From the NCBI RefSeq assembly GCF_900141935.1, contig NZ_FQYX01000004.1:179733-243732 (forward strand): a DNA stretch of 64,000 nucleotides, in the 5' to 3' direction. Position 1 is the stretch's first letter. Every line of letters starts with the position of its first letter. This DNA comes from Arenibacter nanhaiticus (GTDB lineage Bacteria; Bacteroidota; Bacteroidia; Flavobacteriales; Flavobacteriaceae). A program made the position numbers and the translations under genes. The notes below the pieces were generated by a model. That model saw only the letters and a program-made list of their open reading frames with translations, was not told the origin of the DNA and made no database searches. This document shows, in pieces, positions 34,472 to 43,878 of this stretch.

Positions 34472-36068
34472 AGGTCTGTTCCAATTCCCAATTAGCTCTT
34501 ACTTCCAATACGGTGGGGTAATAGCTTACTTTTTCGGGCTGTAACTTTTGAAGGTAGTTTCCGGTATCCCACTTTTGGTTGCCATTGGTGTCGTGAATAA
34601 CCCGAATTACGTACTTAGCAGGTTCTATATGGCTGAACTCAAGCACCCCTGGTTTTGTCGCAAAAATTTCTTTTTTGGTGACGCCCTTTTCATCGGTGAG
34701 CTGCGCAATGAGCGGATAGGTGACTTCGCCTTCTAAGGTAAGTCTTAGATTTCCCAAATCGGCAAGACTTTGTGTGGTAAAGGGATATAATAAGGTATCG
34801 TTTACAGTGCCGAAAAAATCCTCAATAGCACCGGGAAGGAGTTTCAGATCGTACTTTTCATTTGGTTCTAAATCAAAGTTAATCGCTACTTTATTGTCTT
34901 TTCTGTCCAAGGTCGGGTGCATTTTAACCGTGGAAGAGTCCTTTCGAATCATACTTATTTTAGTAGAATCTACTTTCGTTATAGGGGTGTTGGAGGTAAT
35001 ATAAAGCGGATTTCCGAATTTTAGAGTTCCCCTTTGGTTGGGTTGTAAATTTAAAGTGTCCAAACCTACTTTCCTGGTTTTTACAGAAAAGGTGTCCCTT
35101 AATTTTTCCTTGGTATTGGTTACCATAAAAACGATGGAATCGGTTTTAAAGGGCGTAAACCAAAAATTTAAGGTATCCTTTTTGGGCTCTTTGGTTACCA
35201 GGGTTTTTACCGTATCGGGCAATTTGGTCAGAGGGGTGATTTCTATATCTTTCCCAAGGCCTTGATATCCAAATATAATTTTATTACTCGAGGCAAAATT
35301 GGGCACAGAAATACTGTAATTTGGAACTTCCTTAAATAAAGTCAGCAAGTAAATGGAATCGGTCGGTAAGCTTAGTGTATCCTTTATAAAGGCGATTTTA
35401 TCGGTTTTTTGATCGAAAATATTGTTTTTCGCCTCGTCCTTTACGGCGAATAGAGCATACTTGCCTTCTTTTAAGTTTCTAAGGTGAAATATAGTGGTGC
35501 TGTCCAAGGTGTTGGTGAGGTAGTTGGGCGGACGCTTGTAAATGGTAGAATCCGTATAAGTACTGTCTATCTCATAAAGCATTACACTGATAAAGGTATC
35601 GGCATTTTTTTGAAAACCGTCCTTGACCACCCCAGATACCGATAAAGAATCTATATAGTCTCCGGTTGAAAATACATAGGATAAAAAACGGTTGGGGTTT
35701 CCTTCATTGTTATCTATGATACTTTGCCCAAAATTAAAGGTGTAGGTAGTGTTTTGTTTTAGGGTGTCTTTTATGATAATTTCTACAAACTTACTTGGCG
35801 AACCTTGAGGAGAAATTAATGGAGTATATTTTAAAGGGGGAGAAATAATTAACTGGTTTTGTACGTCCTTTAGTTTTATGTATTCGTCAAAGTACAACCT
35901 GATTTTTTTCTCCTTAAAATTAACAGACATGTTTTTTGGCTCTGCTTTTATCAGTTTTGGCGGGGTAATGTCCTTATCGCCACCACTTGGCGTACCTCTT
36001 CTAGCACACTGAACAAAAGCAGAAATGGATAAAAATAAAAAGAGAAACCCTAAAATTCGTTGTATCAT
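34455..36068 (-). CDS. Ig-like (Big_5) lipoprotein
   Basis: A 537-residue lipoprotein starting MIQRILGFLFLFL with lipobox FVQC (Cys21). An upstream ATG in frame (36191) would bury the signal peptide and overlap comF, so ATG 36068 is preferred. Residues about 30-130 form a bacterial Ig-like Big_5 domain (GDKDITPPKLIKAEPKN, KKIRLYFDEYIKLKD, QNTTYTFNFGQSIIDNNEGN). Further beta-sandwich units follow, with a C-terminal carboxypeptidase-like part (YVIRVIHDTNGNQKWDTGNY). The sequence SGGDKDxTPPKL is characteristic of a widespread Bacteroidota outer-membrane protein of unknown role. It is encoded after comF on the same strand (gap 53 bases). Confidence 0.87.
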   Translation of the reverse strand: MIQRILGFLFLFLSISAFVQCARRGTPSGGDKDITPPKLIKAEPKNMSVNFKEKKIRLYFDEYIKLKDVQNQLIISPPLKYTPLISPQGSPSKFVEIIIKDTLKQNTTYTFNFGQSIIDNNEGNPNRFLSYVFSTGDYIDSLSVSGVVKDGFQKNADTFISVMLYEIDSTYTDSTIYKRPPNYLTNTLDSTTIFHLRNLKEGKYALFAVKDEAKNNIFDQKTDKIAFIKDTLSLPTDSIYLLTLFKEVPNYSISVPNFASSNKIIFGYQGLGKDIEITPLTKLPDTVKTLVTKEPKKDTLNFWFTPFKTDSIVFMVTNTKEKLRDTFSVKTRKVGLDTLNLQPNQRGTLKFGNPLYITSNTPITKVDSTKISMIRKDSSTVKMHPTLDRKDNKVAINFDLEPNEKYDLKLLPGAIEDFFGTVNDTLLYPFTTQSLADLGNLRLTLEGEVTYPLIAQLTDEKGVTKKEIFATKPGVLEFSHIEPAKYVIRVIHDTNGNQKWDTGNYLQKLQPEKVSYYPTVLEVRANWELEQTFTLLK

Positions 36069-36121
36069 AACAATTACAAAAATGTTTAACAAAGAAACAA
36101 CTAATTTGGAGAAATCTAAAA

Positions 36122-36820
36122 TTATAACACCACGGCCATAGCGCCCAGATATAGTTTTATTCCGGGGGTTTCCCCAAGGGTTTTGGCACATACTTCCATG
36201 GTGGCCCCTGTGGTGATCACATCGTCTACCAGGAGAACATTTTTATTGCAGAGGAAATTTGGATCACTAAGGATATAGAGCGATTGTTTTTGCTGCCATC
36301 TATGGATCCTTGTCTTTTTGGTCTGAGTCCTGGTATTGGCCGTTTTTATTAGAATATGGTCTATGTATTGGGCATCGATATGTTGGGCGATTTTCTGGGC
36401 AAATAAGGCTACTTGATTGTAGCCCCGTTTTTTTAATTTGTTTTTGTGCAAGGGAACGGCAATCACATAATCGATATGTGCCAAGGAATTGTTCTCTTTT
36501 AAAACATGCCCATACCAGTCCCCTAAAAATTGCCCTATTTGGACTTGGTTTTTGTATTTTAAATAGTGGATGAGGTTTTTTACAATGCCATTTTCGGAAA
36601 AAAAAAGGAAAGCACTGGCCTTTTCTATAACCACTCGACCATAGAAAATGCGGTCTACAGGATTTTCTACCTCATAATTGTACTCGGTAAGGGGTAATTG
36701 ATTCCGACAAATGGTACAAATGTGCTCTTCTCCTCTAGTTAAAAGCGCATTACATCCAAAACATAGCCTGGGGAAAAGAATAGAATTGATATCATTTATT
36801 ATATTTGAAATATAGCCCAT
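36122..36820 (-). CDS. comF: ComF-family phosphoribosyltransferase-like protein
   Basis: A 232-residue cytoplasmic protein. An N-terminal four-Cys zinc site (CFGCNALL...CTICRNQL, residues 20-39) is followed by the linker segment FSENGIVKNLIHYLKYKNQV and a type I phosphoribosyltransferase fold with VPLHKNKLKKRGYNQ and PRPP loop VLLVDDVITTGATM near residue 195. ComF proteins take part in the inward movement of single-stranded DNA in natural transformation in several bacteria, with the enzymatic role unsettled. The gene starts about 46 bases from the divergent coiled-coil gene. Confidence 0.93.
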   Translation of the reverse strand: MGYISNIINDINSILFPRLCFGCNALLTRGEEHICTICRNQLPLTEYNYEVENPVDRIFYGRVVIEKASAFLFFSENGIVKNLIHYLKYKNQVQIGQFLGDWYGHVLKENNSLAHIDYVIAVPLHKNKLKKRGYNQVALFAQKIAQHIDAQYIDHILIKTANTRTQTKKTRIHRWQQKQSLYILSDPNFLCNKNVLLVDDVITTGATMEVCAKTLGETPGIKLYLGAMAVVL

Positions 36821-36866
36821 ACCAAATCTTAATTGCTAATAACCTACTTAATACTTTTTATGATAG

Positions 36867-37763
36867 ATGAATCTACAAGATAATAAATTCAACTATAAAT
36901 TCACTTTTGCTGTTCTAGTAGCTATCATATTGGGTGTTTTAATAGCCTTTTATTTTAGTTATGCCCAATCTAAGGGACGTATAAATTTTCTGAAACAGGA
37001 AAAAGAACTTTTAATAAAAGACCTCACGCTTGTAAAATCTGATGTAGACCGACTTTCGGCACTAAACGAAGTTAATGAAATAGAGTTACAGGATTCAAGA
37101 TATCAGATACAACAATTGATAGATTCTGTTGGACAGTTAAATTTTAATGTAGAAAAACTAAAAGAATTTAAGACGGACCTTTCCAAGTTAGAGGCTATAA
37201 ATGACAGTCTAAAAGCAAGGAACAATAGCCTTAGGTATAACAATGTGCTTTTGGGAAACCAATATAAGGAGACGAAGGATATTTTGGACGAACTAAAAAG
37301 CAAGAGCCATTCTTTGGCCGAGGCCGAAGCCTTATTGCGTAAAAGGAATAGGGAACTGAGTCTAAAACTTAAAAACCAGAGTTATCTGAAATTAGAAAAT
37401 AGCGAAGGAGCCGGTTTTAGACTGCGAAGTTCTAAACATATTAAGACAAGTAAGGCCAGTTCTGTGACCAAGCTGAGAGGTTGTGTCACTATTATGGGTA
37501 ATCCTAATACTGCTAAGGAAGAAAGAACCATTTACTATCAGTTTTTAGGGCCCGAAATGAAGGTTATAGCAGATAATGCCAATACCATTTCCTATCAAGG
37601 AAATGTCTACAGCAGGCGCGTACAATTTATCTTTCAGGACGAAGAATTCAATGTGTGTGATGCTATTTCGGTACCCGAAGGCTCCTTAAATCCCGGTACT
37701 TATACCCTGAATATTTTTGAAGAAGAGAAATTGATAAGCACTTCAGAATTTCATTTGAAATAA
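36867..37763 (+). CDS. Single-span membrane protein with coiled coil and C-terminal beta domain
   Basis: A 298-residue protein. One transmembrane helix (about 12-34, FTFAVLVAIILGVLIAFYFS) is followed by a coiled coil of about 140 residues (35-175) with clear heptads of Leu/Ile/Val, then a basic linker (RLRSSKHIKTSK) and a folded C-terminal domain (about 195-298) with two Cys (RGCVTIMGN and FNVCDAIS). The end FQDEEFNVCDAIS...GTYTLNIFEEEKLIST is beta-rich. I do not recognise a named family. Topology would place the coiled coil and C-terminus in the periplasm, which suits an envelope spacer or division-linked role, but this is only inference. The glyS gene follows after 37 bases. Confidence 0.8.
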   Translation: MNLQDNKFNYKFTFAVLVAIILGVLIAFYFSYAQSKGRINFLKQEKELLIKDLTLVKSDVDRLSALNEVNEIELQDSRYQIQQLIDSVGQLNFNVEKLKEFKTDLSKLEAINDSLKARNNSLRYNNVLLGNQYKETKDILDELKSKSHSLAEAEALLRKRNRELSLKLKNQSYLKLENSEGAGFRLRSSKHIKTSKASSVTKLRGCVTIMGNPNTAKEERTIYYQFLGPEMKVIADNANTISYQGNVYSRRVQFIFQDEEFNVCDAISVPEGSLNPGTYTLNIFEEEKLISTSEFHLK

Positions 37764-37788
37764 ATTACCCAAATATGAGGTATTATTC

Positions 37789-37796
37789 TATTTTTG
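37789..37796 (+). promoter_or_regulatory. -7-like element directly before glyS
   Basis: TATTTTTG fits TAnnTTTG and ends four bases before the glyS ATG. A start of transcription 5-7 bases downstream would fall on the start codon and give a leaderless mRNA. A -33 element at the expected distance is not seen, so the match could be chance. Confidence 0.35.
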
Positions 37797-37800
37797 CCAT

Positions 37801-39345
37801 ATGGCAAAACAAGAAGACGATTTTAAGAAGGTAATATCCCACGCGAAGGAATACGGGTACGTATTTCAGTCTAGCGAAATTTATGACGGACTAAGTGCTG
37901 TCTACGACTATGCCCAGAATGGCGCAGAATTAAAGAGAAACATCAGAGAATATTGGTGGAAGGCCATGGTTCAGATGAATGATAATATTGTAGGCCTAGA
38001 TTCTGCAATACTGATGCATCCGACCGTTTGGAAGGCTTCTGGCCATGTCGATGCCTTTAATGATCCGTTAATCGATAATAAGGATTCTAAAAAAAGATAT
38101 CGTGCCGATGTTTTGGTAGAAGAACATGCTGCTAAAATTGAAGCTAAAATAGACAAGGAAGTGGCCAAAGCATCAAAGCGCTTTGGAGAATCCTTTGATA
38201 AAAACCAATTCTTGGAAACCAACCCAAAGGTTATCGGTTACCAAGAACAGATTGCGACTATATTAAAACGATTGGGGAAATCTTTGGAAACGGAAGATTT
38301 GGCCGATGTTAAAAGTCTGATCGAAGAATTAGGAATTGCTTGTCCTGTGTCGGGTTCTAAAAACTGGACAGAAGTAAAGCAATTTAACCTAATGTTCGGT
38401 ACTAAATTAGGAGCTTCTGCCGATAGTGCCATGAATTTATACCTCAGGCCAGAGACTGCGCAGGGGATTTTTGTGAACTTTTTAAATGTTCAGAAAACTG
38501 GACGAATGAAGGTACCTTTTGGAATTGCCCAGATCGGGAAAGCTTTTAGAAATGAAATTGTGGCCCGACAGTTTATTTTCCGTCAGCGCGAGTTTGAACA
38601 GATGGAAATGCAATTCTTTGTACGCCCTGGGACTCAAAAAGAATGGTACGAGGCTTGGAAAGAGAACAGAATTAAATGGCACCTTTCCTTGGGAATAGGA
38701 GAAGATAATTACAGATTCCACGATCATGAGAAATTGGCCCACTATGCCGATGCGGCCGCCGATATAGAATTCAAATTTCCTTTTGGCTTTAAAGAATTGG
38801 AAGGGATACATTCTAGAACCGATTTTGACCTTAGTAGCCACGAAGAATTCTCAGGAAAAAAATTACAGTATTTTGACCCTGAATTAAACGAAAGCTATGT
38901 GCCTTATGTGGTAGAAACCTCTATTGGTTTAGACCGTATGTTCTTAGCCGTTTTCTCGAATGCCTTACAGGAAGAAGAGCTAGAGAACGGTACCACTAGA
39001 ACAGTCCTTAAATTACCAGCAGTATTGGCCCCGAACAAGGCAGCTGTATTGCCATTGGTAAAAAAGGATGGATTGCCAGAATTGGCGCACGAAATTATAG
39101 ATGAACTTAAGTGGGACTTTAATGTCATCTACGATGAGAAAGATGCCGTGGGGCGTCGTTATAGAAGACAGGATGCCAATGGTACTCCTTTCTGTATAAC
39201 GGTAGACCACCAGTCTTTGGAAGACAGGACAGTTACCATACGTCATAGGGATACCATGGAACAACAACGTGTATCTATCGATGCTGTAAAGTCCATTATC
39301 GCTAAGGAAGTAGATATGAAAGAATGGTTAAAGAAAATGGCATAA
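37801..39345 (+). CDS. glyS: Glycine--tRNA ligase, dimeric type
   Basis: A class II aminoacyl-tRNA synthetase of 514 residues that charges tRNA-Gly, of the homodimeric (eukaryote/archaea-like) type rather than the alpha2-beta2 type. Seen motifs are the start FKKVISHAKEYGYVFQSSEI and YDGLSAVYDYAQNGAELKRN, the RPETAQGIFVNF box (motif 2 region), PFGIAQIGKAFRNEI, RQREFEQMEMQFF, then GLDRMFLAVF (motif 3 region) and a C-terminal anticodon-binding domain from about residue 400 (KAAVLPLVKKDGLPELAHEI). One small oddity is DYAQNG, where the family usually has DYGPxG. A strong terminator ends the unit. Confidence 0.97.
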   Translation: MAKQEDDFKKVISHAKEYGYVFQSSEIYDGLSAVYDYAQNGAELKRNIREYWWKAMVQMNDNIVGLDSAILMHPTVWKASGHVDAFNDPLIDNKDSKKRYRADVLVEEHAAKIEAKIDKEVAKASKRFGESFDKNQFLETNPKVIGYQEQIATILKRLGKSLETEDLADVKSLIEELGIACPVSGSKNWTEVKQFNLMFGTKLGASADSAMNLYLRPETAQGIFVNFLNVQKTGRMKVPFGIAQIGKAFRNEIVARQFIFRQREFEQMEMQFFVRPGTQKEWYEAWKENRIKWHLSLGIGEDNYRFHDHEKLAHYADAAADIEFKFPFGFKELEGIHSRTDFDLSSHEEFSGKKLQYFDPELNESYVPYVVETSIGLDRMFLAVFSNALQEEELENGTTRTVLKLPAVLAPNKAAVLPLVKKDGLPELAHEIIDELKWDFNVIYDEKDAVGRRYRRQDANGTPFCITVDHQSLEDRTVTIRHRDTMEQQRVSIDAVKSIIAKEVDMKEWLKKMA

Positions 39346-39398
39346 GCCATATGCTATAATGCGACGGTCTTTATCATAAACTTCGTCGAATACCTTAT

Positions 39399-39440
39399 AA
39401 CCCCTTAACAAAACCTTGTTTTGTTAAGGGGTTTGTTTTT
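39399..39440 (+). terminator. Rho-independent terminator after glyS
   Basis: Perfect 15-base arms AACCCCTTAACAAAA and TTTTGTTAAGGGGTT with a five-base loop, then TGTTTTT. It lies 53 bases past the stop. Confidence 0.92.
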
Positions 39441-39489
39441 GGGATTTTACATTATCGGTGTCCTTAATTGTTTCATTTACACATTAAAC

Positions 39490-39573
39490 CGCGTTAGGGA
39501 CCGCGGCGGCATCCCCGCAGCGAAGCAAGGGATACAGCCAAGGGCCCGCCCGACGCAGGAGGGAACGCCCAAA
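39490..39573 (-). repeat. Dispersed palindromic repeat, copy C
   Basis: On the minus strand it reads TTTGGGCGTTCCCTCCTGCG, then GGCGGGCCCTTGGCTGTATC, and ends GCGGTCCCTAACGCG. It is 84 bases long and close to copies A and D, with central arms ATCCC...GGGGAT. It sits in the 302-base gap between the glyS terminator and the tail of the receptor gene at 39648, thus between convergent genes. The rest of that gap shows nothing else. Confidence 0.85.
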
Positions 39574-39647
39574 GTATTCTCCTTACCGATGAAGCCCTAA
39601 GGGTTGGTGTTTAAAGGCATGGTAAGGCCCTTAGAAGTCATAGTTGA

Positions 39648-41729
39648 TTATAGCAAATACCGAATTTGTAGCCCGCTGTAAAAATTCCGGCCGTTGCCAG
39701 GGTAATAATACCTAGGCTCGGCACCTCCAAATCCGGTTGTGTTAATGAGCACGGATTGGGCATAATCGACATCAAAAACGTTATTGAGGCCAAGGGACAG
39801 GCCAACGGATAGTTTTTTGCTCCATTGTTTTTGGTAGCCTATTTTACTATTGAAAACGTTAAAAGAATCACTAGACAAGGTGTTTGCATCGGTCATTGGC
39901 ATGGCTCCAACATACTGGTGCACGGTATTCCAATACAGGTTTTTAAGGAATGTTGCCCGCAGGCCCGTGGTTAACCGATGCTTGGGAACCCCTGAAATAG
40001 GATTGCCAGAATAGTCATTGTCACCGTCGATAAAATCCACAAAACTATGATCGCTAAAGCTGTAGCTGATAAACGGATTTAAAGAGGCGGTAGCGGCAAT
40101 AGGCAGCTGATAGGACGCCTCAAATTCTAGGCCCTGGTGTTTGGTTTTTCCAGCGTTTTTACCAACATATTGGTCTTCGTCAACACGTTGGGCAACCAAT
40201 AGGCCTTTGATGTCCATGCGGTAAATCGCCATACTCATATGAAGCTTTTTGTCGAGCAGGGAAAGCTCGGAACCTATTTCATAGTTCACACCTGTTTCCT
40301 GATCAATATCGGGGTTGATTACGCCAGCGGGGGTTAAGGTTTCCTCGACACTGGGGTTGGAAAAGCCCTTGCTGATATTGAAATAAAACGATGGGGCGTT
40401 TTTCTCGGCATACCTAAGGGTTGCACTGGGCATTAGAATATCGTTAAATTCTCGTTTGGCACTTTTGTTATTTTCCCCTTGGCCAAATAAATCCCTATAG
40501 TCATAATAGGTATGGTTGAGGTTGATGCCCAATTGGGCCGAAAAAGCGTCGGTAAACGGAATGTCAAGGCTTCCAAAAGTATTGAGCTGCCTTCTAAACT
40601 CTTTGTTTTTACTGAATAAATCGCCCTTTAGACTTCCCTGGCCGTTGTTTTCCCGGTAGCGATTGGTAAACTCCCGCCCATTATATTGATCCCTGGACAG
40701 TTCGGCTCCAAAACTGTATTTCATCGCCAAGCCATTCAGGTCAAAGGATCCTAAAAAATTTGTTCTAAACCCATATCCGTGTGTGTACTCGTCTAAAATG
40801 CCAAAGGGCCGTGGCTCATAATGGTCCAGATAGGAATAAAACAAGCTGGTGGTATTTTGAATTTTTTCCGAGAATTTATGGGAGTACGAAAGACCTATAA
40901 GGCTGTACTTATTGGCTTCGAAGCCTTGGGCTGCTTTCCAGGTAAAAGCGGCTTGTCTGGGGTTTTCCTTAAAAGCGGTTTCGCCCAAAGAACTGGGGAT
41001 TTGTGCCGTATAATCTACTTGGTTGAACAATAAGGAGATTTGGTTTTTCTCATCGATTTGATATCTGAGATCCAATAAGAGGTTATCGCTTTTAAAGCGG
41101 TTGTTTTCCCTATACCCATTGGTCTTTAAATGCCCGTATTGCAGTCTCACCAAAAGTTGGTCGTCCTTATGGCTTACCAGCAGGTTGTTCTTAAATAGCT
41201 CATAGGACCCAAGGGTAAGATTATTGTTAATATAGGAGCCGTTTTCCAAAGCAGGGTTGGTCTGCAGTAAAATGGCTCCGCCTAAATTAGTGCCAAAAGA
41301 GGTGCTTTTAGGACCTTTAATAACGGCTATAGCGCTCAGATTCTCTAGATCGAATGATTCTATGGTCGAAAATCCGGCCCCATTGGTGACAGGAATGTTA
41401 TTGTAGTAAAGTCGTAATTTATTGGTTCCGTATAAGGTTCTGGCACCAACCCCTCTGATGGTAATCCTATTGGTATTCAGCGCTCCGGATAAGGCATAAA
41501 CACCCGAAATTTGATTGATGGCCGATACCATATCTATGGGGCTGTAATTTTTAAATTCCTTTTCTCCAATGGTTTTATCCGGAATAGTAAGGGTTTTGGA
41601 CAGGCTGCGACGCTGGTCTATTAAAATTACCTCGTCTAATTGGGTTATACTGTCTTTTTTAGGAGGTATTTGTGCTATGGATGCCGTAAAAACGGACATC
41701 GCAAGTACTACGGAAAGGGAAAACTTCAT
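39648..41729 (-). CDS. TonB-dependent siderophore-type receptor
   Basis: A 693-residue outer-membrane transporter. Signal peptide about 1-19, no carboxypeptidase-like domain, a short TonB-box region (SITQLDEVILID), plug (about 50-170; INQISGVYALSGALNTNRIT, IRGVGARTLYGTNKLRLYYN, KGPKSTSFGTNLGGAILLQT) and barrel ending RNFYSGLQIRYLL. The barrel has GFSNPSVEETLTPAG...NPDI in the place of the FRAP/NPNL region. Overall it is closest in style to FecA/FhuA-like iron-complex receptors, so ferric siderophore uptake is the best guess. It is a single gene; about 250 bases separate it from xth, divergent. Confidence 0.9.
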   Translation of the reverse strand: MKFSLSVVLAMSVFTASIAQIPPKKDSITQLDEVILIDQRRSLSKTLTIPDKTIGEKEFKNYSPIDMVSAINQISGVYALSGALNTNRITIRGVGARTLYGTNKLRLYYNNIPVTNGAGFSTIESFDLENLSAIAVIKGPKSTSFGTNLGGAILLQTNPALENGSYINNNLTLGSYELFKNNLLVSHKDDQLLVRLQYGHLKTNGYRENNRFKSDNLLLDLRYQIDEKNQISLLFNQVDYTAQIPSSLGETAFKENPRQAAFTWKAAQGFEANKYSLIGLSYSHKFSEKIQNTTSLFYSYLDHYEPRPFGILDEYTHGYGFRTNFLGSFDLNGLAMKYSFGAELSRDQYNGREFTNRYRENNGQGSLKGDLFSKNKEFRRQLNTFGSLDIPFTDAFSAQLGINLNHTYYDYRDLFGQGENNKSAKREFNDILMPSATLRYAEKNAPSFYFNISKGFSNPSVEETLTPAGVINPDIDQETGVNYEIGSELSLLDKKLHMSMAIYRMDIKGLLVAQRVDEDQYVGKNAGKTKHQGLEFEASYQLPIAATASLNPFISYSFSDHSFVDFIDGDNDYSGNPISGVPKHRLTTGLRATFLKNLYWNTVHQYVGAMPMTDANTLSSDSFNVFNSKIGYQKQWSKKLSVGLSLGLNNVFDVDYAQSVLINTTGFGGAEPRYYYPGNGRNFYSGLQIRYLL

Positions 41730-41976
41730 TGATTTATATTGAAGTTTAAATATATGGAATTATATTATTATATATGGAGTATGGCTTAAACGAGGAAATG
41801 ACAGTTGGTAAAGCATCAAATTGGAAGGTGGCATAAAAAAAGCAAGAAATAAGGAACTAAAGGCGCAGACCTTTTTTGTTCCAAAAAACAATGCTTAATT
41901 TTAAAAATTAATTTTTAGGATTATCTAGTCGTTGTGAACGCTTAGATTTTCGAATCGAAAAACAATAAAATATCAA

Positions 41977-42738
41977 ATGAAAATAGTTTCTTATAATGTA
42001 AACGGAATTAGGGCGGCCTTAAATAAAGGCTTTGCAGAATGGCTAACGAGTGTAGATCCCGATGTTGTCTGTTTACAAGAAATTAAGGCAAATAAAGAGC
42101 AGTTAGACCTGAGTATTTTTGAGGAATTGGGCTATAGTTATAACTACTGGTACAGTGCGCAAAAAAAAGGGTATAGCGGGGTAGCAATTTTGTCGAAACA
42201 AGAACCCGATCATATAGAATACGGAACCGGAATAGATTATATGGATTTCGAGGGGCGTAATATCAGAGCCGATTTTAATGGGGTTTCCGTAATGAGTCTC
42301 TATTTGCCATCGGGAACAAATTTGGATAGGCTAGATCTTAAGTTGCAATATATGGACGATTTTAAGGACTATATCGGGGATTTAAAAAAAGAGAGACCAA
42401 ACCTAGTGATTTGTGGCGATTATAATATCTGTCATGAAGCCATAGATATCCACGATCCTGTTCGCAATAAAAATGTTTCTGGATTCTTACCGGTAGAAAG
42501 GGAATGGTTAGGCGCCTTTATGGAGGCTGGCTTTATAGATAGTTTTAGACATTTTAATAAGGAACCCCATAATTATACTTGGTGGAGTTATAGGGCAAAT
42601 TCTCGTGCCAATAATAAGGGATGGCGCTTAGATTACGGGATGGTGAGCGAGCCATTGGCCGACCGGTTAAAACGGTCGGTGATCTTATCTGAAGCCAAAC
42701 ACAGTGATCATTGCCCTATTTTGGTAGAGTTAAATTAA
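41977..42738 (+). CDS. xth: Exodeoxyribonuclease III
   Basis: A 253-residue AP endonuclease and 3'-5' exonuclease of base-excision repair, DNase I-like fold. Family residues are complete: MKIVSYNVNGIRAALNKGF with the active Asn, DVVCLQEIKA with the metal-binding Glu, GYSGVAILSK, GDYNICHEAIDIHDP, the Trp/Arg loop WWSYRANSRANNKGWRLDYG, and SDHCPILVEL at the end with the catalytic Asp-His. The N-terminus begins directly at the fold with no signal peptide, unlike the secreted relative at 24564. It stands alone before the aldo/keto reductase gene (gap 86 bases to its chosen start). Confidence 0.96.
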   Translation: MKIVSYNVNGIRAALNKGFAEWLTSVDPDVVCLQEIKANKEQLDLSIFEELGYSYNYWYSAQKKGYSGVAILSKQEPDHIEYGTGIDYMDFEGRNIRADFNGVSVMSLYLPSGTNLDRLDLKLQYMDDFKDYIGDLKKERPNLVICGDYNICHEAIDIHDPVRNKNVSGFLPVEREWLGAFMEAGFIDSFRHFNKEPHNYTWWSYRANSRANNKGWRLDYGMVSEPLADRLKRSVILSEAKHSDHCPILVELN

Positions 42739-42824
42739 GATTTTAGTGGGATCAATAGCATATACGACTATTGGTACTACTGGAGGATTGTCCTAACATT
42801 AAGCATAAAAGAAAAACGATTAGA

Positions 42825-43865
42825 ATGATATATACCCAATTGCCACATACCGATATTGAAGTAAGTAAGATTTGCTTGGGCACCATGACATGGGGCCGTC
42901 AGAACACCGAAGAAGAAGGGCATGCGCAAATGGATTATGCGTTGGAACAAGGAATAAACTTTTTTGATACGGCAGAGCTATATCCCATTCCCGCTAAAAA
43001 GGAATTACATTCCGTTACCGAAGAAATCATAGGAAAGTGGTTTAAGAAAAACAATAATCGCGATAAGATTGTATTGGGATCTAAAATTGCAGGCCGTTCG
43101 GAGGTAACCAAGTTTATAAGAACCGATGGTTTTAGCAAAACAGCGATTATAGAAGCGGTAGAAGGAAGTTTAAGACGTTTACAAACAGATTATATAGATG
43201 TATACCAATTACATTGGCCAGAGCGTAAGACCAATTACTTTGGGAAATTAGGGTATACTTATCACAGCAGCGATTATTGGGAAGACAATTTTCACCAAAT
43301 ACTAGAAACTTTAAGGGATTTGATAGCCGAAGGGAAAATACGGCATGTGGGCCTGTCCAATGAAACCCCTTGGGGAGCCATGCGCTTTTTAGAAGAGAGC
43401 AAGGTGCATATAAGGTTGCCAAGAATGAAAACTATTCAGAATCCCTACAGTCTGTTGAACAGATCTTTTGAAGTGGGTCTGGCAGAAATTTCACACCGGG
43501 AAAATTTAGGGTTATTGGCGTATTCCCCATTGGGATTTGGAGTGTTAAGCGGCAAGTACTTGGGTGGCAAACAACCAGAAAATGCTAGGGTAAGTCTTTT
43601 TCCAAATTACAATCGTTACAGTAATGAGATGTCCGTAAAGGCTACTCAAAAATATTATGAATTGGCACAGGAACACAATATCTCACTATCGCAAATGGCT
43701 TTGGCTTTTGTCAATACAAGACCTTTTGTCACCAGTAATATTATTGGGGCAACGACTATGGACCAATTAAAAGAAAATATAGGCAGTATAGAGGTTACCT
43801 TAAGCGATGCAGTATTGGCAGGTATTGAGGCTATTCATACGGAATTCCCCAATCCTGCCCCCTAA
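42825..43865 (+). CDS. Aldo/keto reductase (Tas-like)
   Basis: A 346-residue NADPH-dependent reductase with a TIM barrel. The tetrad and cofactor signs are FFDTAELYP (Asp and Tyr), VLGSKIAG (Lys), DVYQLHWPERKTNYFG (His), and the C-terminal NADP pocket IIGATTMDQLKENI. The long loop after LHWPERKTNYFGKLGY is characteristic of the Tas/YghZ-like branch. The substrate is unknown. ATG 42825 (MIYTQLPHTDIEVSKICLGT) is preferred; an ATG at 42771 would add 18 residues unlike the family. A 32-residue membrane-peptide frame follows after 13 bases. Confidence 0.93.
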   Translation: MIYTQLPHTDIEVSKICLGTMTWGRQNTEEEGHAQMDYALEQGINFFDTAELYPIPAKKELHSVTEEIIGKWFKKNNNRDKIVLGSKIAGRSEVTKFIRTDGFSKTAIIEAVEGSLRRLQTDYIDVYQLHWPERKTNYFGKLGYTYHSSDYWEDNFHQILETLRDLIAEGKIRHVGLSNETPWGAMRFLEESKVHIRLPRMKTIQNPYSLLNRSFEVGLAEISHRENLGLLAYSPLGFGVLSGKYLGGKQPENARVSLFPNYNRYSNEMSVKATQKYYELAQEHNISLSQMALAFVNTRPFVTSNIIGATTMDQLKENIGSIEVTLSDAVLAGIEAIHTEFPNPAP

Positions 43866-43878
43866 ATAAGTATTAGAT

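Noticed and set aside
36069..36191. N-terminal extension of the Ig-like lipoprotein to an ATG at 36191
   Set aside because: It overlaps the end of comF and would place the lipoprotein signal 41 residues inside the protein.
42771..42824. Upstream start for the aldo/keto reductase
   Set aside because: The 18 added residues have no likeness to the family, which begins at MIYTQLPHTDIEVSK.
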